A DNA stretch of 64,000 nt. It comes from Agarilytica sp033852175. GTDB lineage: Bacteria; Pseudomonadota; Gammaproteobacteria; Pseudomonadales; Cellvibrionaceae. A program made the translations under genes and the position numbers. The notes under the pieces were generated by a model. It was not told the origin of the DNA. It made no database searches and saw nothing but the letters and a program-made list of their open reading frames with translations. Shown piece after piece: positions 8,917 to 16,117 of the stretch (positions within the stretch are counted from its first letter, which is position 1; the number at the start of each line of letters is the position of its first letter). The DNA is taken from the NCBI GenBank assembly GCA_033852175.1, contig JAWSUY010000006.1, positions 62,001-126,000 of the forward strand, in the 5' to 3' direction.

Positions 8917-11403
8917 TTGAAGCGTAACGCCCAAATGATGTTCAAGCGTCAATTATTATTTAGCATATTGCTTGTGATTTGCTGCCTTCCCTCTGTGAGT
9001 GAAGGTCAAGCAGGTGGTCCTGTGCTGCCTCCCGATGTCCGGTTAGTGATCGATGTTTCCGGCAGCATGAAGCTTAATGATCCGAACTATCTGCGCCAAC
9101 CTGCTGTTGAGCTTTTAGTTCAACTTTTACCCGAAGGGAGTAAAGCGGGCATTTGGACCTTTGGCCGTTGGGTTAATATGCTGGTCAAGCACCAAAAAGT
9201 GGATGACGCATGGCGTGAGAGAGCTGGCTCTAAATCGGGTCAGATAAATTCCTTGGGTATGTTTACTAACATCGGGGAAGCGCTAGAAAAAGCGGTATAC
9301 GGCATTGATCCTGCCAACAATAAATATCGTAGCAGTATTATTTTACTGACGGACGGTATGGTCGATATTAGTAAGGATAGGGAAGTGAATCGGCGTGAAT
9401 GGCGTCGTATTGTGGATGAGGTTTTGCCTCGTTTGGAAGACGCGGGCGTTGTCGTTCACACCATCGCCTTATCGGATAATGCCGATATTGACCTTCTCAA
9501 TAAGCTTTCACTCAGTACCGATGGAATATCCGCTGTTGCCTACTCAGCAGATGACCTGATGCGTATTTTCCTCAAGGCATTTGATGCATCGGCTCCAATG
9601 GAGCAAGTCCCCCTTACTGAAGAAGGCTTTTTGATTGATGCCAGCGTGGAGGAATTCACTGCGCTGATTTTCAGAAAAAATAAGAAAGAGTTGACGCAAA
9701 TAGTCGGCCCTGATCAAAAAGTGATGACGGCAAAAAGCTCATCCAAATATGTGAAATGGCATAGAGCAGCTAAATACGACTTGATAACCGTAAAGCAGCC
9801 TTTGCAAGGTCGTTGGCAGGTACTGTCTGAAATGGATCCGGATAGCCGTATTACGGTGGTCAGTAATCTGAATTTGCGCGTAAGCGCTTTGCCCAATAAT
9901 ATATTAAAGGGCCAGCAAGAAAGCGTATCACTGGTTCTGCAGGAAGATGGTGCGACCATTGCGCGCGAAGACTTTTTGTCGCTTATGGATATTTCAGCAG
10001 AGCTAATTGGTGGAAAGGACGAATTTGATTTACGAGAACTTTGGAGCCAAACCCTAGAAACGACCTATCCGCCAACAAATGGTGTTTTTGATTTTGAATT
10101 GCCTAGGTTTAATAAAGAAGGTATTTATCAGCTCACCATTACCGTAGATGGTAAGAGCTTTATACGAGAATTTTCCCATCAATTTACAACGCGCCAACCC
10201 TTTTCGGCTGACCTTAAAGAAGGTGTTAGCGGTGGTCAAGTATCTTACACATTGACTGCTCGTGTATTTGATACGGATGTTGTGGTCAACGATACGAAAA
10301 TTGTCGCAACAATTATATCCCCCAGTGGTCGGAAAAAAATCAGACCCTTAAGGGCTTCAGGCCTGGATACGTGGACAACGACTATTCGCCCTCAATCAGA
10401 AGGTGAATATATAGCAAAAATAAAAATACGCGGGAAAAACGAGGATGGCGGGGATTTTGAGCAGAATATTGATCCCATTCGCTTCAATTATTCTATCGGT
10501 CAAGGCTTTATAGAGGAAGACGAGCCATTTTTTGAGGAAGAAGAGCCTGAGCCTGAACCGACCGAAGAACCCGCTCCTACTCCGGAGCCTGTTGAGGACG
10601 AGGAAGAAGAAAGTGATGTTGAGGAAAAAGACGTAAGCGAAACACCTGAAGATGCGAAAGATGAGGCAGGGTCGGAAGAGCCTCAAGAGGAAATGCCTGG
10701 CTGGTTGTTATATTCCGTATTGGGGTTATCCAATGTATTGCTATTCGGTCTTGGCTTTATGTTGTTCAGAAAAATATTACGCGGCGGAAATAATGAGGAA
10801 ATCCTCGATCAGTTTTCGGAAGCCAATGTTGAGCAAGAGGTTGAACAAGCGGCAGAGGCCGAAGAGGAGCTAGAAGAAGAACCGCCAATGGAAGATATCG
10901 ATCCGGTGGCAGATGACATCGATCCGGAACCTGAGCCCGTGCGTGAAGTCACGGAGACATTTGATGAATTGGGTGACGATGATTTAGATCCTGAAGGCGA
11001 AATGGAAATGCCGATGGACGATGATTTAATGGCTGAGGTAGAAGAGGTTGTTGAAGAGCCAGAGCCAGAGCCCGAACCTGAACCTGAACCGATTTCATCT
11101 GCTGAAACCGAAGTCATAGAAATGCCCATGGAAGAGCCAGAAGTTGAAGCGCCGGTAGAGGAGGAAGACTCCATGGACGCTTTGGATGACCTTGACCAGA
11201 TGGCTGTTGATGCCGAAGAGGCCAGCGAAGCGCCAGTGGAAGAGGAAGAGGAAGAGGAAGAGGATATGGTCTCCGCAATGCTTAAAGCTCAAGGTTTGGA
11301 TTTGGCAGAGGATGAGCTGGATGATGCGATTTCATCGTTGATTGATGAGCTTGAAAATGATGATAGTTTTGAAGATTTGGGAGAAGAGCCTCCGGAGGAA
11401 TAG
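8917..11403 (+). CDS. VWA-domain membrane protein with acidic C-terminal tail
   Basis: An 828-residue protein. A signal peptide (core LLFSILLVICCLPSVSEGQA) is followed by a von Willebrand A domain from about residue 40 with MIDAS pieces DVSGSM and LLTDGMVD. Beta-rich regions span about 215-540. A single transmembrane helix lies near 594-617 (WLLYSVLGLSNVLLFGLGFM). The last 200 residues are dominated by Glu, Asp and Pro. The layout puts VWA outside and the acidic tail in the cytoplasm. It resembles the TIGR03503 group, as far as I recall. A TTG start (8917) has GGGG upstream; ATG 8935 or 8938 are alternatives. Confidence 0.75.
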   Translation: MKRNAQMMFKRQLLFSILLVICCLPSVSEGQAGGPVLPPDVRLVIDVSGSMKLNDPNYLRQPAVELLVQLLPEGSKAGIWTFGRWVNMLVKHQKVDDAWRERAGSKSGQINSLGMFTNIGEALEKAVYGIDPANNKYRSSIILLTDGMVDISKDREVNRREWRRIVDEVLPRLEDAGVVVHTIALSDNADIDLLNKLSLSTDGISAVAYSADDLMRIFLKAFDASAPMEQVPLTEEGFLIDASVEEFTALIFRKNKKELTQIVGPDQKVMTAKSSSKYVKWHRAAKYDLITVKQPLQGRWQVLSEMDPDSRITVVSNLNLRVSALPNNILKGQQESVSLVLQEDGATIAREDFLSLMDISAELIGGKDEFDLRELWSQTLETTYPPTNGVFDFELPRFNKEGIYQLTITVDGKSFIREFSHQFTTRQPFSADLKEGVSGGQVSYTLTARVFDTDVVVNDTKIVATIISPSGRKKIRPLRASGLDTWTTTIRPQSEGEYIAKIKIRGKNEDGGDFEQNIDPIRFNYSIGQGFIEEDEPFFEEEEPEPEPTEEPAPTPEPVEDEEEESDVEEKDVSETPEDAKDEAGSEEPQEEMPGWLLYSVLGLSNVLLFGLGFMLFRKILRGGNNEEILDQFSEANVEQEVEQAAEAEEELEEEPPMEDIDPVADDIDPEPEPVREVTETFDELGDDDLDPEGEMEMPMDDDLMAEVEEVVEEPEPEPEPEPEPISSAETEVIEMPMEEPEVEAPVEEEDSMDALDDLDQMAVDAEEASEAPVEEEEEEEEDMVSAMLKAQGLDLAEDELDDAISSLIDELENDDSFEDLGEEPPEE

Positions 11404-11432
11404 TTTTTGTTGAGAGCTCGTGCACTGTTTTC

Positions 11433-12965
11433 CTAACGCGCCAAATATTCAACCAACTCTTGCCGCTGATCTAAAGATAATCTCAACCCTAAATACGTTC
11501 TCCTCCATAGAATATCGTCAGCCGTTACGGCCCATTCATTTTTCCTTAAATAGTCGACTTCTCGTTGATAGAGACCCTCACCAAAATCCAGTCCCATATC
11601 TTGTTTTGAATGGCAATTGTCGAGAATCTGGATAGCGTTTGAGCCGTAGGTGAACAATAAACGGTTTAGGGTTTCGCCATCTAAAAAATCGTAATGATGA
11701 ATGAGTTGCTGGCTAACATCTTCAATTGATCGACCTTCAAAATTACCGCCTGGTAATGCTTCATTTGTATATGTTTGATTTCGTTTTGCATGGGTAAATA
11801 CGACGAGAATATCCAAAGCCTGCTCAGCAATTTTTCGAAACTGAACTAAGTTATTACCGAACAAATTTAGCAGCGGGGCAGCATTACCCGGGTTATTTAA
11901 ATCAAGGAGGGTAGTGTTGGTAGAGTCTAGCTTGTGAAGGCTAGGGTCTTCTGCCATTGGGTGAGAAGACCACTGGCAATGAATAATGTCCTCTCTCTTG
12001 ATTAGTTTATGTGTGTTTTGATTCCAAAGTGATAAGCATTCGTTAATCGCGAGTTCTTTATCTTCTTCGTCGCAGCTATCTGCAATGATGGGGCCGATAC
12101 AAAGATGTTGATTATCAAAGTTTTGGGCATAAACGAGCGATTTGTTTTCTCTTTGAAATATTGCGCTTGAGTGCCAATTTTGTTCGTAACGGAAGTAAAT
12201 ATAAGCTGAGTTTAAACGCGCAGCAGAGCTGCGACTGGGGACTCTTAATACGTCCTTCAGCAAATTGTTTGAGTGGCAGCCCGTGCAGTTAATCAATATG
12301 TTGGTTTGATAAAAGACTTTTTGTTTGGAGCGTTGATCTTCTATCTTCAAGCGCCAAGCTCCTTGCTCGCGTTCCGCGTGAATCAATTTATGGTGACTTA
12401 GAGTGAGTGAGTTTTCGTCTTTGTGCAGTTGTTGCGCTAAGGCAATCACAATGCGCGTGTAGTTGATTGAATATTCACGTACCGGGTTTTGTGAAAGGAC
12501 TTCATCTTTAAAACTATGCTGTAAAAGAGTGTCGCCTGATCCCGCAGATCTCGTGTCCCCGACTTCTTTAAAATCAGTGGTTTTGACCCTCTGGAGGCGG
12601 TTATAAATTTTGGCTCCAATATTAACTTTTTTTGCTGATCTTAATTGTGGCGCTCGGACAATATAGGCATTAATTGGCTGGACCAAGTGTGGTGCTTTTT
12701 GATGCAGAGTACATAAAGCGTCTCGATTTGAGATTACATCGGGAAAATGCAAGTTTTCTAAAAGGTTTAGGCCTGCACCGACTACATCTGCCGGTGAGCA
12801 TGAAGCCGTTCCGCCGAGGTTCCCTGATTGTACAAGTAGGGTTTTTAACCCTCGGCTAGAGGCTTCGCAAGCGATGCTCGCACCATGAATACCTGCGCCG
12901 ACCACAACAACATCGTAGTGCTGCGGTGCCTCGGAAGGTCTTGTGGCTTGTCCACCGGCATCCAT
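11433..12965 (-). CDS. FAD-dependent oxidoreductase, divergent GlpD-like
   Basis: 510 residues. The N-terminal FAD-binding motif VVVVGAGIHGASIACEASSRG (about residues 19-39) and the C-terminal DDILWRRTYLGLRLS match the aerobic glycerol-3-phosphate dehydrogenase family. However the GlpD substrate-side signature after the first Rossmann motif (normally SSKLIHGGLRYLE-like) is replaced by SCSPADVVGAGLNLLE, so the substrate may differ. It stands alone, convergent with the VWA gene (29-bp gap) and divergent from the FG-GAP lipoprotein. Family is clear; the precise reaction is uncertain. Confidence 0.7.
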   Translation of the reverse strand: MDAGGQATRPSEAPQHYDVVVVGAGIHGASIACEASSRGLKTLLVQSGNLGGTASCSPADVVGAGLNLLENLHFPDVISNRDALCTLHQKAPHLVQPINAYIVRAPQLRSAKKVNIGAKIYNRLQRVKTTDFKEVGDTRSAGSGDTLLQHSFKDEVLSQNPVREYSINYTRIVIALAQQLHKDENSLTLSHHKLIHAEREQGAWRLKIEDQRSKQKVFYQTNILINCTGCHSNNLLKDVLRVPSRSSAARLNSAYIYFRYEQNWHSSAIFQRENKSLVYAQNFDNQHLCIGPIIADSCDEEDKELAINECLSLWNQNTHKLIKREDIIHCQWSSHPMAEDPSLHKLDSTNTTLLDLNNPGNAAPLLNLFGNNLVQFRKIAEQALDILVVFTHAKRNQTYTNEALPGGNFEGRSIEDVSQQLIHHYDFLDGETLNRLLFTYGSNAIQILDNCHSKQDMGLDFGEGLYQREVDYLRKNEWAVTADDILWRRTYLGLRLSLDQRQELVEYLAR

Positions 12966-13200
12966 TTTTATACTCGCATACGTGAAATGCTTATAACCAT
13001 ATCATAGCGCTCTATTCTCTTAACTTCTAATAGATTGAGGGATCGATTGGCTCTAACAAAACATGAATTCAGTACTGATCGGTTGTAACTCATATTTTGA
13101 GAGAGGCTAGCTCATGTTTCCTCGGTTCGTTCTCATTTTTTAAAAGGTTTTCAGGTATGCTGTGGATCGAATAATAACCGTTAGTTTTGGAAGAACAGAT

Positions 13201-15189
13201 ATGCGTAAAGGGTTAGTTTTGTTTCGTTTGAGTGCATTGCTAGTTGTGGGACTTATGTTTGTTGGTTGTGACACCGGGTATGGTCGTTCGGGCGATGCGG
13301 ATTTGTCGCGCTTAGAGATTGAGGGGGTGCCCTTAGTTCCTGGCTTTAGAAGTGATGAGACCGAATATACCGCGCGCGTAACAACTTCAATCACTCGGCT
13401 GACGGTCAATGCTGCGACAGAAGATGATGAAACGGCGACAATGACTCTTAATGGGACGCCGTTAGCTAATAACACGAATGCTTTTGTGGATCTTGTGCAG
13501 GGGCGGAACGAAATCAATATTGTTGTTACGGCGGAAAATGAGAGTACAAAAACGTACGAAGTCGTTGTAACTCAAGTCGTTTCAGACAGTGACGACGCTG
13601 ACCTCTCTAATCTCGATGTGGCCTTCACTCCAGTATCTTCTGAGTTTGAAGTCGATAGTAGCGCTTATGACTTCAATGTTAGTTATTGGGTGAACACTGT
13701 CTTTGTCTCTTTTGTCCAGTCCGATGATGATGCGAGCGTTGAATTATCTACTCAATCGGCTCCCCTCGGAGATAGCCAAGTAAGTGATCCTATTAGCTTG
13801 ACGATAGGAGAGGACGTAACAATTACTCTTGATGTGACTTCAGGTAGCGGGGATGTTGAACAGAGTTATTCGGTTGACTTAAGCCGAACTGAATATTCGA
13901 GTCTTTCAGATACTTATTTTAAAGCGTCTAACACTGGTGGTGGGGATCAGTTTGGGACGGCCATTGCGGCAGACGTAAACACCTTAGTCGTTGGAGCTTA
14001 CAAGGAACAAAGTGCTTCACAGAGTGATCAGGGCAATGATGTTGTGGTTGACGGGGCGGGAGCTGTATATGTCTTTGGCTATAGTGCTAGTAGTTGGACT
14101 CAATCGGCCTATTTAAAGCGAGAGACGGCCATTGCCGAGGGTGACGAATTTGGCCGCAGCGTCGCTATTGACGATGACACATTGGTGATTGGCGCACCAG
14201 GGGCCGAAACAGTTCATGTTTATACGCTTTCTAGTACTGATGTATGGACTCAAAATCAAGTTTTGATTGCAGCTGATGCCGAATCTGAAGATGTTTTTGA
14301 ATTTGGATTTTCTGTCAGTATTGAAGGAGATTATTTGATTGTCGGTGCTCCTGCAAAAGCAACAGGTCAAGGTGCGGTATATATCTTCGAATGGGATGGA
14401 GATTCATGGGAGCCTGAAGATGATGCAGTTACTTCTGAAGGTAGTAGTCGTTTTGGTGAGGTTGTTCAGTTTAATTCCGTGAGCAGTACTCCCGAATTTA
14501 TTGTTGGTGCCCCTCAAGCTAATAGCGGGCAGGGAGAAGTTTTTGTCTATGAATTAGATACATCTACCTCTCCAGATAGCTGGTCTGAGTCGGTTAAGTT
14601 GAATGCTGAGACAAATGCGGGTGAGAGCGATAATTTTGGTTCTTCGGTTTCAATTTTAAATGGTCGAATTGCTGTAGGTGCTCCAGGAGAGTCGAGTAAT
14701 GGAACCGGGGCAGATGCAACTACTAGTAGTTCTAATAATGATAATGCAAATACCGGAGCTGTGTATCTATATGAGCTTAACGGCGAAGGTGCGTGGGATT
14801 TAGACCGATTTATTAAAGCACCTAAAGTGAGTGATGGTATGAAATTCGGTACGACCGTTGCGTTATCTGCGGATATGCTTGCTGTTGGCGCCCCCTTTGA
14901 AGATAGTAACGCAACCGGTATAGCGAGTGATGATGTTAATAACACTAGTGCGGTGGATTCTGGAGCCGTTTATGTCTACGAGCACGCTCGAGCATCAAGT
15001 ACCTGGGCATTAGGCTCTTACGTAAAATCTCCTGCGTCTCTTACTCTTGACCATTTTGGAACATCTCTTTTCTTTAGCGGTGACAATTTAGTTGTCGGCG
15101 CTTCGGATGAAGATAGTGATTCTACCGGTGTGGAAAGTATGATTGGTAGCGGTGCATCTCAGGCTGGCGCGGTGTACTTGTATCGCTAA
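13201..15189 (+). CDS. Lipoprotein with cadherin-like and FG-GAP repeats
   Basis: About 662 residues from ATG 13201, which has GGAAGAA upstream and gives a signal peptide with lipobox LMFVGC near residue 25. Two cadherin-like beta-sandwich units follow: residues about 33-125 (DADLSRLEIEGVPL) and 130-225 (DADLSNLDVAFTPV). Seven FG-GAP repeats occur from about 240 to the end, each with an xxFGxxV...VGAP core, such as DEFGRSVAIDDD and DNFGSSVSILNG. FG-GAP blades form beta propellers, often calcium-binding and adhesive. A surface or periplasmic binding role is inference. A terminator follows the stop. Confidence 0.75.
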   Translation: MRKGLVLFRLSALLVVGLMFVGCDTGYGRSGDADLSRLEIEGVPLVPGFRSDETEYTARVTTSITRLTVNAATEDDETATMTLNGTPLANNTNAFVDLVQGRNEINIVVTAENESTKTYEVVVTQVVSDSDDADLSNLDVAFTPVSSEFEVDSSAYDFNVSYWVNTVFVSFVQSDDDASVELSTQSAPLGDSQVSDPISLTIGEDVTITLDVTSGSGDVEQSYSVDLSRTEYSSLSDTYFKASNTGGGDQFGTAIAADVNTLVVGAYKEQSASQSDQGNDVVVDGAGAVYVFGYSASSWTQSAYLKRETAIAEGDEFGRSVAIDDDTLVIGAPGAETVHVYTLSSTDVWTQNQVLIAADAESEDVFEFGFSVSIEGDYLIVGAPAKATGQGAVYIFEWDGDSWEPEDDAVTSEGSSRFGEVVQFNSVSSTPEFIVGAPQANSGQGEVFVYELDTSTSPDSWSESVKLNAETNAGESDNFGSSVSILNGRIAVGAPGESSNGTGADATTSSSNNDNANTGAVYLYELNGEGAWDLDRFIKAPKVSDGMKFGTTVALSADMLAVGAPFEDSNATGIASDDVNNTSAVDSGAVYVYEHARASSTWALGSYVKSPASLTLDHFGTSLFFSGDNLVVGASDEDSDSTGVESMIGSGASQAGAVYLYR

Positions 15190-15214
15190 ATAGGTTTATG
15201 GATATAAAACGTTT

Positions 15215-15240
15215 AAAAAGCGCAAAGGAATGCGCTTTTC
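15215..15240 (+). terminator. Rho-independent terminator after FG-GAP lipoprotein gene
   Basis: AAAAGCGCA (15216-15224) pairs with TGCGCTTTT (15231-15239) around AAGGAA, ending in a T run. Because the arms carry A and T runs it could also serve the convergent lipoprotein gene on the minus strand. Confidence 0.75.
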
Positions 15241-15275
15241 ATTAATATCAGAAGTGAAGGTATGCTTTTGACTTC

Positions 15276-15695
15276 CTACCAAACACACCCCTGAGCCCGC
15301 ATAGAAGTCGAAACACTTTCATCCAAATGAAAACACGCTTCGGTCAATGTCTCTTCAGCATTTTCTACTTTTGATGCCTTCAACAAAGCCTGCTCTGTTT
15401 CCTCAAATCCCTTTTTCATCGAGGACTTAATTCCCGGCGGAAGCTGCGCATAACAAGCGCGATAGCGATCCAGAAAATCATCACAGATCTGCACGCCAAT
15501 AATCACCTTTTCAGGCTCGGCAGAAGCCTGAGGCTTTGCAGCCATCATTGGTTCAGACATCGGGGCTGAGGGGTCTACAGCAGCGTCCATTTGTTGAGTC
15601 TCTTCCTTCTTTCCACAAGCAGAAGCAAGACAAATAAACAGGAGAGTGGGGGCAATTTTTCGCACGTTAGTTCCTATTTTTCTAAAATTAAACAT
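15276..15695 (-). CDS. Small predicted lipoprotein
   Basis: 139 residues. The N terminus has a signal peptide with lipobox LASAC near residue 27, followed by GKKEETQQ and an Ala/Pro/Met-rich linker to about residue 65. The C-terminal part is helical and carries cysteines (VQICDDFLDRYRACYAQLP, EACFHLDE, AQGCVW), which may form disulfides in the periplasm. No family recognised. It lies between the FG-GAP gene (convergent) and an inverted-repeat element. Confidence 0.6.
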   Translation of the reverse strand: MFNFRKIGTNVRKIAPTLLFICLASACGKKEETQQMDAAVDPSAPMSEPMMAAKPQASAEPEKVIIGVQICDDFLDRYRACYAQLPPGIKSSMKKGFEETEQALLKASKVENAEETLTEACFHLDESVSTSMRAQGCVW

Positions 15696-15830
15696 ATTGG
15701 CTTAGATCCTTCTTTAGCAATTCTAAATTAGTCATAGAGGATCGATTTACATGATCGTACTACGAGCTCAGTCGTACCCTCGGGCGTGATTGCAAAGCGA
15801 GGAGCTAATTAATCTTCATGCCCGCACTGA

Positions 15831-16066
15831 GTAAGGCGCGTTGGGGAGAGTTTTCAAGACCCCGTCTGTTGTCAAGGCGACCGCTTGCTCGACTCGGGCT
15901 TCCTGCTTCGTCGTAACACCTATATCCATATAGGTGTCCTGCGCGGTCTAATATGTCACTTCCTGTGAAAAACGGCAGCAGACAGACTACAGGGACGTAT
16001 TTAGGGCCTGCCCCGCGAGCACTTTGGGTGCGGCGTGTCTTGGAAATACTCCCCAACGTGCCTTAC
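15831..16066. repeat. MITE-like element A with 30-bp terminal inverted repeats
   Basis: 236 bp. The left end GTAAGGCGCGTTGGGGAGAG (15831-15850, continuing to 15860) matches the reverse complement of 16037-16066 at 26 of 30 positions. A perfect central hairpin of 10-bp arms sits at 15916-15937 (ACACCTATAT CC ATATAGGTGT). An open frame on the minus strand (15805-16056) covers most of it and is probably a by-product. No target-site duplication was evident. It lies downstream of valS and upstream of the small lipoprotein gene, both on the minus strand. Confidence 0.65.
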
Positions 16067-16117
16067 GGTTTTTCAGTCTAGAACAAAACCAAAAAAGCCT
16101 TACGAAACTAAAAAATC

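Noticed and set aside
10809..11174. Ser-rich frame opposite the acidic tail of the VWA gene
   Set aside because: Antisense of Glu/Asp codons, no ribosome site, no family.
15805..16056. 83-codon reading frame on the minus strand inside element A
   Set aside because: It follows the repeat almost end to end and has no family resemblance; the repeat explains it.
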